Source: Acidobacteriaceae bacterium (lineage in GTDB: Bacteria > Acidobacteriota > Terriglobia > Terriglobales > Acidobacteriaceae). Taken from it: a stretch of DNA of 5,538 nt. Made by a program: the position numbers and the translations under genes. The notes beneath the pieces were generated by a model. That model was given only the letters and a program-made list of their open reading frames with translations. It had not been told where the DNA came from and searched no databases. The DNA is taken from NCBI GenBank assembly GCA_025929125.1, contig JAICMT010000134.1:1-5538 (forward strand), in the 5' to 3' direction. Of the stretch, positions 1-5,434 are shown piece after piece (position 1 is the first letter of the stretch; each line of letters starts with the position of its first letter).

Positions 1-154
1 CATCAATGGCGACGAGATCAAGCTCGTCTCCAAGTCCGACGGCGGAATGGGCGGCGGCGAGATGACCCTGAAGCGCGTTCCCGCCTCCTCTGCACCTTCT
101 TCAGGCGCTGGCACTGCACCGGCAAGCAGCGGAGCTGCGCCAGCAACTCACTGA
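1..154 (+). CDS. C-terminal end of an unidentified protein (partial, cut by the left edge)
   Basis: An open frame enters from the left edge (first complete codon at position 2) and stops at TGA 152-154, giving 50 visible residues. The first half ends in the pattern GDEIKLVSKSDGGMGGGEM followed by TLKRVP, a glycine-rich strand-and-turn pattern with a final K-R-V. I associate this with the ends of small extracellular beta-rich proteins common in Acidobacteria; that is recollection of family style, not a verified match. The last 24 or so residues are almost only Ala, Ser, Pro, Gly and Thr, a low-complexity tail likely to be disordered. Strong preference for G or C in third codon positions supports real coding. 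It runs in the same direction as etfB, with a 90-base gap and a strong hairpin between them, so it is probably a separate transcription unit. Function is not assignable from this fragment. Confidence 0.6.
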   Translation, partial: INGDEIKLVSKSDGGMGGGEMTLKRVPASSAPSSGAGTAPASSGAAPATH

Positions 155-174
155 CGCTTCTTTGGTTCCCACGA

Positions 175-216
175 GCTGCCGCCGGCGATGCTACACTCGC
201 ACCTGCCGGCGGCGGC
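175..216 (+). terminator. GC-rich stem-loop between the upstream gene and etfB
   Basis: The arms GCTGCCGCCGGC (175-186) and GCCGGCGGCGGC (205-216) pair over 12 positions with a single G-U wobble and an 18-base loop. The hairpin starts 20 bases after the stop of the left-hand gene and ends 12 bases before the etfB Shine-Dalgarno sequence. There is no T-run after it, so it is not a textbook intrinsic terminator. It could end or stabilise the upstream transcript, or act as a leader structure for etfB. The stem is visible; the role is inferred. Confidence 0.4.
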
Positions 217-228
217 CACGGCCGGGCA

Positions 229-234
229 AGGGAG
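229..234 (+). promoter_or_regulatory. Shine-Dalgarno sequence of etfB
   Basis: AGGGAG lies 10 bases before ATG 245. It supports 245 as the start rather than the in-frame ATG at 188, which sits inside the upstream hairpin and would add 19 Ala/Gly-rich residues before the conserved MKILVAIKQVPE start of the family. Confidence 0.55.
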
Positions 235-244
235 CAGCGGTGGG

Positions 245-1009
245 ATGAAGATCCTGGTAGCCATCAAGCAGGTTCCCGAGCGGGACGCCCAGTTGAGCAT
301 TGCGTCCGACGCTCGCTGGATTGAGGAAGACGGCCTCAACTACGTCATCAATGAGCCTGATGCCTATGCGCTCGAAGAGGCGCTGCAGCTAAGAGAACAG
401 CACGGCGGTGAGGTGATCGCGCTGTGCGCCGGTCCAGACCGCGTCACCTCCACACTGCGTGAGGCCCTCGCCAAAGGCGCCGATCGCGCCATCCACCTCG
501 CTTCTGACACCCTCGGCACCCTCGACACACTCGCGCTCGCGCTCGTTCTGGCCGACGCCATCCGCAGCGAATCCCCTGACCTGATCCTCACCGGACTCCA
601 GTCCGACGACCTCGGCCTCGGCCAGACCGGCGTCGTCCTCGCCGAACTGCTCGGACTTCCCCACTCGACTCTGGTCCTCCACGTTGAGAAGACTGCCACC
701 GGCATTCGCGTCAAGCGCGAGCTCGAAGATGGCTGGTTCCAGCACATCGACCTTCCGCTGCCGGCCGTGCTCACCATCCAGTCCGGCGGCAACAAGCTGC
801 GCTACGCAACCCTCATGGGCATCAAAAAAGCCAAGACCAAGGAGACCCGCACCGTCGAAGCCGCAACCCCCGCCACTCCGGCGACCGTGGAGCTCACCCG
901 CGTCTTCCTGCCGGAAAAGCAGAAGCAAACGCAAATGCTCACCGGCAGCCCGGCGGAGATCGCCGCCCAATTGGTCGAAAAGCTCCGCTCGGAGGTCCGC
1001 GTTCTATGA
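245..1009 (+). CDS. etfB: Electron transfer flavoprotein beta subunit
   Basis: Small subunit (254 residues, normal length) of the cytoplasmic ETF heterodimer. ETF takes electrons one at a time from acyl-CoA and related dehydrogenases and usually passes them to ETF:ubiquinone oxidoreductase. Visible landmarks are the N-terminal MKILVAIKQVPE strand, the NEPDAYALEEALQLRE segment at residues 36-51, and the nucleotide-loop region LQSDDLGLGQTG (118-129). The ETF beta signature spans about 156-177, with R-E-L-E-D-G, a Q, then P-A-V-L-T. The dehydrogenase recognition loop RYATLMGIKKAK is at 186-197. The QTG form of the nucleotide loop resembles canonical AMP-binding ETF more than the AQVG form I recall for bifurcating FixA-type proteins, so a classical electron carrier is the likelier reading. 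The start at 245 is chosen from the Shine-Dalgarno sequence and family N-terminus. The stop overlaps etfA by four bases, so the two are translationally coupled. Confidence 0.95.
   Translation: MKILVAIKQVPERDAQLSIASDARWIEEDGLNYVINEPDAYALEEALQLREQHGGEVIALCAGPDRVTSTLREALAKGADRAIHLASDTLGTLDTLALALVLADAIRSESPDLILTGLQSDDLGLGQTGVVLAELLGLPHSTLVLHVEKTATGIRVKRELEDGWFQHIDLPLPAVLTIQSGGNKLRYATLMGIKKAKTKETRTVEAATPATPATVELTRVFLPEKQKQTQMLTGSPAEIAAQLVEKLRSEVRVL
991..996 (+). promoter_or_regulatory. Shine-Dalgarno sequence of etfA inside the end of etfB
   Basis: GGAGGT lies 9 bases before ATG 1006, within the last codons of etfB. Together with the ATGA overlap (1006-1009) it fixes the etfA start and indicates coupled translation. 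Confidence 0.7.
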
Positions 1010-1992
1010 GCACTGTTCTGGTCGTCACCGAGCAGAAGTACGACGCGCAAAAGAACGCCGCGATCTCCCGCATCAGCCTGGAAGCGCTCGCCGCCGGTCA
1101 GGCGCTTGCCGCGAGCCTCGGTGCTGATTGTGCCGCCGCAGTGCTCGGCGATTCCTCCGCCGCAAACGAGCTGACCTCCAAAGCGCTCAGCCGCGTCTAC
1201 CTGCTCGAGCACCCGTTACTGAAGCAGTACACGCCCGACGCATACAACAAAGCTCTGGAGCAACTGATTCGCGCCACCTCACCTGCCTGGGTGCTCTTTC
1301 CCCACACTTATCAGGTGCGCGACTTCGCCCCCGCACTCGCGGCCCGCTTCGGCCAGAGCCTTATTTCAGACGTCATCGCCATCCGCCCCGGTCCCACCTT
1401 CGTCCGCCAACTCTTCCAGGGCAAGCTCAACGCGGAGTACCATCGCGCCGGCTCCGATTCCGCCCCAGGCTTCATCTCCGTGCAGGCGGGCAGCTTCCGT
1501 GTAGAAGACCTGCAGCCCGGCACCGCCGCCATCGAAGCCTTCCAAGTCGAGCTCGCCGACGGCGATATCCGTACTAAACCAAGCGAGCCCTTCCGCGAAT
1601 CCGCCCAGACCGTCGACCTCGCAGCCGCACCCATCATCGTCTCCGTCGGCCGCGGCATCCGGGAGCAGGAAAATATGCCACTGGTGGAATCTCTCGCCCA
1701 GGCGCTCGGGGCGGAGCTCGCCGCCTCGCGTCCCATCTGCGACGCCGGCTGGTTTCCCATCGAGCGCCAGGTCGGCAGCTCCGGTCACACCGTCGCCCCC
1801 CGGCTATACCTTGCCGTGGGCATCTCCGGAGCCATCCAGCACCTGGTCGGCATGAAGGGATCCAAGACCATCATCGCCATCAACAAGGACGAGAACGCGC
1901 CCATCTTCGAGGTCGCCGACTACGGCGTCGTCGGCGATCTCTTCGAGATCGTCCCCGAGCTCACCAAGGCCATCAACTCCGCCAAATCCTGA
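1006..1992 (+). CDS. etfA: Electron transfer flavoprotein alpha subunit
   Basis: Large, FAD-binding subunit of ETF (328 residues, normal length). Residues 1-190 or so form the N-terminal ETF domain. Residues 205-325 form the C-terminal FAD domain, beginning VSVGRGIRE (213-220 region). FAD contacts are recognisable: S241-R242 in [10 protein letters not shown], the QVGSSG loop at 255-260, and the ETF alpha signature from L267-Y268 through G272-I-S-G, Q278-H279 and G282 to A291-I-N. These are followed by [18 protein letters not shown]. By spacing, R242, S259 and H279 correspond to human R249, T266 and H286. The usual Q-T pair of the loop is S258-S259 here, a mild variation next to the flavin. 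It forms an operon with etfB. The stop is 19 bases from the stop of the convergent regulator gene, with no convincing terminator in between. Confidence 0.95.
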   Translation: MSTVLVVTEQKYDAQKNAAISRISLEALAAGQALAASLGADCAAAVLGDSSAANELTSKALSRVYLLEHPLLKQYTPDAYNKALEQLIRATSPAWVLFPHTYQVRDFAPALAARFGQSLISDVIAIRPGPTFVRQLFQGKLNAEYHRAGSDSAPGFISVQAGSFRVEDLQPGTAAIEAFQVELADGDIRTKPSEPFRESAQTVDLAAAPIIVSVGRGIREQENMPLVESLAQALGAELAASRPICDAGWFPIERQVGSSGHTVAPRLYLAVGISGAIQHLVGMKGSKTIIAINKDENAPIFEVADYGVVGDLFEIVPELTKAINSAKS

Positions 1993-2011
1993 GCCCGCAC
2001 CTCGCGTGCAA

Positions 2012-3838
2012 CTACAGATGCATGCGCTTCAGCAGCTCGCCATAGCGGGCGTCTTGCCGCACGGTATCGAACAGCGGATCTACGCGAATCAGCACCATGG
2101 AGTAACAGTGGCTGCCGATCGCGCGTTGGAAAGAGGAGAACGCATCGTCCAGATCATGCACGCGAAGATCGCTCACCCCAATCTGATACGCAATGCAGGG
2201 GCGCGCCGGTGTAGCAATCAGTGCGTGCGCCCGCGCCCGCCAGTAGGATTCCCATCCGTGCTGCTGGTACTCATGCAGCAGCCCATGCATGTCGAGCTGG
2301 GGCTCGTAGGAGTGCAGTGCGATCAGGTCGTGCTCCACTGCCTTGTCGCGATCCCCCCTCTGCTCGTAGATGAGGCTGAGATAGTTGTCCGTCGATCCGG
2401 GAGAGTGCTCCATCTCCTGAGCGAGTTGCATCTGGGCGAGTGCGGCATCGTACTGCCGGGCAAGATAGAGAGTGGCACTTAGCCGCCGGTCAGCGAAGAA
2501 AGATAGGGGATCGAGTTCGACCGCGTGGCGCATGTGCGTCACGGCATCCTGCGGACGCCCGGTTGCATCGAGGTAAATGGCGTACTTGAATTCAGCGAGA
2601 GCATCGTTGGGATTGAGGGCGATGCCGCGAGTAAGGTTTTGCTCGGCTGCCGCCCAGTCCCAGGAGTAGATCGTCTGCACGCTGCCGAGTGCGGTATAGG
2701 CTTCGCCATTCTGCGGATCGAGCTGGATCGCTCGTTGTGCAGCGGCCAACGCTTTCGGCATCAACTCTTCCGGCCTGCCGATCCCGAACGTGGCAGCCGC
2801 ATCGAGCGCGGTGGCGTAGCCTGCATAGGCCGAGGCGTAACCGGGATCGATCGCAATCGCCTGCTCGAAGGATTCCAAGCTATGGGAGACGTCCTGCTTG
2901 TTGAGGAAGTAGCGGCCGCGCAGGTACGCATCGTGCGCGGCAGGATTCACCGGCGGCCGGGCCGCAGGCGGCAGAAGCACCAGGCGAGTCTGTTGCGCAA
3001 TCTGCTGGGCGACATTGTCCTGCAGCGAAAGCACGTCTGAGGCATTCCCTTCAAAGGACTGGGCCCAGAGATGCCGGTCGGTGCGGGCGTCGATGAGCTG
3101 CGCAGTGATACGCACCCGGCTGCCGGAGCGCACGACCGAGCCCTCGGCAATCGCATCGACATTAAGCTGCCGGGCAATCTCCTGCAGGGAACGGCGCGGA
3201 TCCTTGTAGGCCATTACCGAAGTTCGCGAGACCACGTGCAGGTTGGGAATGCGGGCGATCTGAGTAATCAGCTCGTCCGTCATGCCATCGGCGAAGTACT
3301 CTTCGGAGGCGTCGCCTGAGAGATTAGCCAGCGGAAGAACAGCAAGCGAGCGGATGGGCTCGGATTGGTGCCGGCTGGCGATCAGCCATGTGACGGCCGC
3401 TAACACCGCCAGGCAGGCCGCTCCCAGCACGCCAGTGCGAAGCAGCTTCCGGCGCTCCGCAACAGGTCGCGGCTGCGGGGTGAGCGACGGCGCCCCGGAC
3501 GGCACTCCCATGCTGTCATGCGCGACCGAGACGACCTCAACCTGGGCGATAAACCGGTACCCGGCCGTAGGAACAGTCTCGATGAACCGCGGTTCCCGGG
3601 AATCGTCCGCCAGGGTCTTGCGCAGTAAGCCGACCGCGCGGGTGAGCGCGCTTTCGCTCACAGCGGCGTCGGACCACACCGCATCCAGTAGCTCCTGTTT
3701 CCGCACCAGTCGCCCACGCCGTTCGATCAGGTAAAGCAGCAGGCGCAGCGCTTTAGGCTCCAGCGGCATGGCTGCGCCGTCGGTTGTCAGGCGAAAGGCA
3801 TCATCGTCGGCTTCGAAGTCATCAAAGCGGTAGATCAC
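2012..3838 (-). CDS. Membrane-anchored winged-helix transcriptional regulator with TolB-like and TPR domains (CadC/ToxR style)
   Basis: A 608-residue one-component regulator. Residues 3-98 are an OmpR/PhoB-type winged helix: [18 protein letters not shown], the recognition helix [16 protein letters not shown] (61-76), and the wing [14 protein letters not shown] (83-96). A Pro-rich linker and the basic stretch ERRKLLR precede one membrane segment at about 135-154, which places the DNA-binding domain in the cytoplasm and the rest outside. Residues 164-288 ([61 protein letters not shown]) match the TolB/FlgO-like domain often paired with TPRs. From 302 onward are TPR-like helices, for example [21 protein letters not shown] (split at about 407-427), ending [21 protein letters not shown]. 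The start is GTG at 3836-3838 with a good Shine-Dalgarno sequence. The architecture is frequent in Acidobacteria. The ligand and target genes are unknown; the divergent PEP-CTERM gene is a natural candidate target. Confidence 0.9.
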   Translation of the reverse strand: MIYRFDDFEADDDAFRLTTDGAAMPLEPKALRLLLYLIERRGRLVRKQELLDAVWSDAAVSESALTRAVGLLRKTLADDSREPRFIETVPTAGYRFIAQVEVVSVAHDSMGVPSGAPSLTPQPRPVAERRKLLRTGVLGAACLAVLAAVTWLIASRHQSEPIRSLAVLPLANLSGDASEEYFADGMTDELITQIARIPNLHVVSRTSVMAYKDPRRSLQEIARQLNVDAIAEGSVVRSGSRVRITAQLIDARTDRHLWAQSFEGNASDVLSLQDNVAQQIAQQTRLVLLPPAARPPVNPAAHDAYLRGRYFLNKQDVSHSLESFEQAIAIDPGYASAYAGYATALDAAATFGIGRPEELMPKALAAAQRAIQLDPQNGEAYTALGSVQTIYSWDWAAAEQNLTRGIALNPNDALAEFKYAIYLDATGRPQDAVTHMRHAVELDPLSFFADRRLSATLYLARQYDAALAQMQLAQEMEHSPGSTDNYLSLIYEQRGDRDKAVEHDLIALHSYEPQLDMHGLLHEYQQHGWESYWRARAHALIATPARPCIAYQIGVSDLRVHDLDDAFSSFQRAIGSHCYSMVLIRVDPLFDTVRQDARYGELLKRMHL

Positions 3839-3843
3839 TGCTG

Positions 3844-3849
3844 CTCCCT
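3844..3849 (-). promoter_or_regulatory. Shine-Dalgarno sequence selecting the GTG start of the regulator
   Basis: On the minus strand AGGGAG ends 5 bases before GTG (3836-3838). The resulting N-terminus [11 protein letters not shown] is the expected first strand of this winged-helix family, so the GTG start is well supported. Confidence 0.65.
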
Positions 3850-3869
3850 GTCTTTACCGCCCGGAAGAT

Positions 3870-3880
3870 AGCCTCAGGCT
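3870..3880. promoter_or_regulatory. Short perfect palindrome in the divergent promoter region (possible operator)
   Basis: AGCCT-C-AGGCT is an 11-base palindrome with an odd centre, 31 bases upstream of the regulator GTG. It lies just downstream of the -10-like GATAAT (minus strand, 3884-3889), close to where transcription of the regulator would begin. An autoregulatory operator is possible. The sequence is short enough that chance cannot be excluded. Confidence 0.2.
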
Positions 3881-3883
3881 TTC

Positions 3884-3889
3884 ATTATC
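3884..3889 (-). promoter_or_regulatory. Candidate -10 element for the regulator gene
   Basis: GATAAT on the minus strand differs from TATAAT at one base and would give a leader of about 40 bases to the GTG start. No recognisable -35 hexamer is found at 16-18 bases upstream, so this is weak. Confidence 0.2.
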
Positions 3890-3900
3890 GCGGGTCTCTG

Positions 3901-3920
3901 CCAATTTTGAGAAAAATCGG
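3901..3920. promoter_or_regulatory. AT-rich imperfect palindrome between the regulator and the PEP-CTERM gene
   Basis: CC-A-ATTTT-GAGA-AAAAT-C-GG is a 20-base inverted repeat with one mismatch. It is an AT-rich island in otherwise GC-rich DNA, 62 bases upstream of the regulator start and 72 bases upstream of the PEP-CTERM start. Placement and symmetry suit a binding site for a dimeric regulator or part of a promoter; this is inference. Confidence 0.3.
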
Positions 3921-3977
3921 AGTTTCATGCGAGTTCCATCAGGACGGCAGATACAGAAGCAGCGCATGGTCACAACT

Positions 3978-3984
3978 GGGAGGA
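3978..3984 (+). promoter_or_regulatory. Shine-Dalgarno sequence of the PEP-CTERM gene
   Basis: GGGAGGA lies 8 bases before ATG 3993. It decides the start against in-frame ATGs at 3927 and 3966, which would put a polar extension in front of the signal peptide. Confidence 0.65.
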
Positions 3985-3992
3985 ACTCAAAA

Positions 3993-4670
3993 ATGAATCC
4001 AAAGCGTCCTTGTGTTACTTTTCTTGCCCTGCCGGTTCTAGCCGGCATGCTTTGTAGCGCGACAACCGCGAGAGCGGATGACTATAGCTTCTCAATCGGC
4101 GGCAGCGGATTAAGCAGCTCCGGCATCCTCCACGTCTCCAACACCGGACCCTTTGGGGCATACACAGTCACCGGAATCAGCGGTACGTTCCAGGACTCAG
4201 TCAATAACTTCTCAGGAGTCATCAGCGGCCTTCTGCCCGCTCCAGCGCCGGTCACCGACGGCACCGATACCTTCTTTTCGGCCCCTGCATTTACGCCTTC
4301 CGGCCAGTCCTACGACAACTTGTTCTGGCCCGGCGGCAACTCGCCGGCGGTCTGCGTGGACGCACCCATCTTCTTCGGTGGAGACTTTGACGTCTACGGC
4401 CTGGCATTCAATGTCACCAGCGGAGCCAACGTCTATTCCGTGGATCTATGGAGCGACGGCAAACTCGGCGGTTATCAACTGAATGACGCACTGGGCACGC
4501 AGCCCTTTTCCCCTCCCAACATGAACGGGCTGGCATATGCCGTCACCTTTACCGCCTCTCCCACTCCCGAACCCGAATCCCTGGTGCTGCTTGGCAGCGG
4601 CTTGCTGGGCCTGCTTGCAGCCGGACGGCGCAAAGCCGGCTCGTGGGTCTGGAAGCGCTCGGAGCTGTAG
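3993..4670 (+). CDS. PEP-CTERM sorting-domain exported protein
   Basis: A 225-residue exported protein. Residues 1-28 form a signal peptide: basic MNPKR, a hydrophobic stretch, then a probable cut after TARA before DDYS. The mature part (29-188) is Gly/Ser/Asn-rich and beta-like, with YTVTGISGTFQDS (58-70), DNLFWPGG (108-115) and GLAFNVTSGANVYSVDLW (136-153). Family recall suggests this is a common mature domain of PEP-CTERM proteins. The C-terminus is the tripartite sorting signal: P-E-P at 192-194, the hydrophobic helix LVLLGSGLLGLLAAG (197-211), then RRK (212-214). In known systems an exosortase recognises this signal at the membrane, and cargo often ends up in the cell envelope or exopolysaccharide. 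No exosortase or EPS gene is in the window. Unusually, 11 residues (AGSWVWKRSEL) follow the basic cluster. It diverges from the regulator gene, a plausible controller. Specific function is unknown. Confidence 0.88.
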   Translation: MNPKRPCVTFLALPVLAGMLCSATTARADDYSFSIGGSGLSSSGILHVSNTGPFGAYTVTGISGTFQDSVNNFSGVISGLLPAPAPVTDGTDTFFSAPAFTPSGQSYDNLFWPGGNSPAVCVDAPIFFGGDFDVYGLAFNVTSGANVYSVDLWSDGKLGGYQLNDALGTQPFSPPNMNGLAYAVTFTASPTPEPESLVLLGSGLLGLLAAGRRKAGSWVWKRSEL

Positions 4671-4747
4671 AGCACCGCTAACTGCCGGCGCGTGGATCGC
4701 AACCGCGCCGGCTCCTCTGGTCTGAGTTCGATAGCTTTTTCGGTGCT
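4671..4747. terminator. Nested inverted repeat between convergent genes, probable bidirectional terminator
   Basis: An outer pair AGCACCG (4671-4677) / CGGTGCT (4741-4747) encloses a perfect 9-base-pair hairpin, GCCGGCGCG (4684-4692) / CGCGCCGGC (4704-4712), with an 11-base loop. It fills the gap between the PEP-CTERM stop at 4670 and the stop of the minus-strand gene at 4746. A T5 run lies at 4736-4740, too far from the stem for a classic intrinsic terminator. Location between two converging genes favours transcript-end or transcript-protection roles. Confidence 0.5.
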
Positions 4748-5204
4748 ACGCCATCCGCCGGTGCACCACGGCCAGCCGCCGCGGCGAGGCCTGAATGTAC
4801 CGCACCAGATCCACCACTCTCACCAGCGGCGAGTCTAGGATCCCCGGCAGGTATTCGCGGCCGTTCTGCTCCAGCAGGTCGCGCAACGTAGTCTTGATGT
4901 CGTCCCCATCCAGGCCAAGGTCGCGGTCCAGATCATCCATCGGCTCAATCGGGAAGCTAACCTGCTGTTTTTCCTGCAGATAGCGGTACGTACTGCGGGC
5001 GATGCCCTCGTCGAACCCATACCGGGCCAGATACTCAGTAAACGTGTCTTCCGTGCGTCCCGCGCGGCTGCGCGTCAACGACTTCCTCCGGTTCAGCGCC
5101 GAAAGGTACACCAGTACCAGCCCCATCAGCAGAGCGAACCCGATCAGGAAGACCGGAACAATCTGTTCGCCCAGCCATTGCTGGATCGTATCTGCGTTCG
5201 GCAT
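4746..5204 (-). CDS. Membrane-anchored protein with an acyl-carrier-protein-like domain lacking the active serine
   Basis: A 152-residue protein that I cannot name. Residues 14-37 form one membrane helix (IVPVFLIGFALLMGLVLVYL), followed by NRRKSLTRSRAGR. The positive charges put the rest in the cytoplasm. Residues 68-139 line up by eye with the four-helix acyl carrier protein pattern. Helix I is IARSTYRYLQEKQQV, then the loop PIEPMDDLDRDLGLDG, helix II DDIKTTLRDLLEQNG, and a last helix VRVVDLVRYIQ. The DLGxDSL motif that carries phosphopantetheine reads DLGLDGDD (95-102), with G100 in place of Ser, so it should not be loaded. The GDD form recalls the DUF1493 ACP-like family, but I cannot verify that. 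The start ATG (5202-5204) has only a weak GGGTAAG ribosome site. The gene is monocistronic here and converges on the PEP-CTERM gene. It may be a structural or interaction domain rather than an enzyme carrier. Confidence 0.75.
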   Translation of the reverse strand: MPNADTIQQWLGEQIVPVFLIGFALLMGLVLVYLSALNRRKSLTRSRAGRTEDTFTEYLARYGFDEGIARSTYRYLQEKQQVSFPIEPMDDLDRDLGLDGDDIKTTLRDLLEQNGREYLPGILDSPLVRVVDLVRYIQASPRRLAVVHRRMA

Positions 5205-5253
5205 GGCAACTTACCCGGGAAGTAAAAGCGGCCTTCCTCGACCGCCCACTGAC

Positions 5254-5259
5254 TACAAT
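5254..5259 (+). promoter_or_regulatory. Candidate -10 element before the nested hairpin
   Basis: TACAAT differs from TATAAT at one base. No good -35 hexamer sits 16-18 bases upstream. If real, transcription would begin within the first arm of the hairpin at 5260-5338. Confidence 0.2.
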
Positions 5260-5338
5260 CCTTTCCAGCAAAGGCGGTCTGCTGAATCCCTCTTTTGGGG
5301 GACCACTGTTCAGACCACGCCATAAAAGCACTGGAAGG
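5260..5338. other. Long three-tier nested imperfect hairpin (candidate structured RNA or palindromic element)
   Basis: Three stems nest in order. The outer stem pairs 5260-5268 with 5331-5338 (CCTTTCCAG / CTGGAAGG, 8 pairs, one bulged T). The middle stem pairs 5273-5281 with 5311-5321 (GGCGGTCTG / CAGACCACGCC, 9 pairs, a 2-base bulge). The inner stem pairs 5287-5292 with 5297-5302 (TCCCTC / GGGGGA, 6 pairs including one G-T, TTTT loop). That is 23 pairs over 79 bases of non-coding DNA. No T-run follows on either side, so it is not a simple terminator. It could be a leader RNA of a rightward gene, a small RNA, or a mobile palindromic element. I recognise no known riboswitch class. Confidence 0.4.
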
Positions 5339-5348
5339 CTGAAATTAC

Positions 5349-5354
5349 TATACT
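5349..5354 (+). promoter_or_regulatory. Candidate -10 element for a rightward transcript
   Basis: TATACT matches the -10 consensus at five of six bases in a local AT-rich patch. A -35 hexamer is not visible at normal spacing. It would place a start near 5361, about 75 bases before the possible coding start at the right edge. Confidence 0.25.
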
Positions 5355-5434
5355 GAAACCAGAACGGATCGCAGCAGAAAAGATACCCGGGCTGACGACC
5401 CGGCTGCCGCATCCAAAGGCTGTCCCCTGAGGCC

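Larger units (their letters stand above)
5205..5434. other. Intergenic region without an assignable gene
   Basis: This stretch lies upstream of the minus-strand membrane protein and, probably, upstream of a rightward gene at the window edge. It is less GC-rich than its surroundings. It holds the nested hairpin at 5260-5338, two -10-like hexamers (5254-5259 and 5349-5354), and a small hairpin CCGGG (5387-5391) / CCCGG (5399-5403) with a 7-base loop. The 144-codon minus-strand frame crossing it (5035-5469) lacks coding character. It is likely a divergent promoter and leader region. Confidence 0.5.

Noticed and set aside
188..244. N-terminal extension of etfB starting at ATG 188
   Set aside because: It lies inside a GC hairpin, has no good ribosome site, and adds 19 low-complexity residues not found in the family. 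ATG 245 has a Shine-Dalgarno sequence and the conserved N-terminus.
364..970. Long minus-strand open frames antisense to etfB
   Set aside because: They arise from the high GC3 of etfB, have no recognisable motifs, and conflict with a certain gene.
1311..1788. Antisense open frames within etfA
   Set aside because: Shadows of the etfA codon pattern; their products show no domain pattern.
1997..2009. Small hairpin GCAC-CTCGC-GTGC between etfA and the regulator
   Set aside because: Only four base pairs and no T-run; too weak to call a terminator.
2006..2482. Plus-strand 158-codon frame opposite the regulator
   Set aside because: Antisense to the clearly conserved TPR part of the regulator; no ribosome site or recognisable product.
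5297..5316. Cobalamin riboswitch suggested by the CCACTGT piece
   Set aside because: The other conserved parts, in particular the B12 box, are not seen nearby.
5211..5391. Repeated TACCCGGG at 5212-5219 and 5384-5391
   Set aside because: Two copies of an 8-base, partly self-complementary word without conserved flanks; likely chance in GC-rich DNA.
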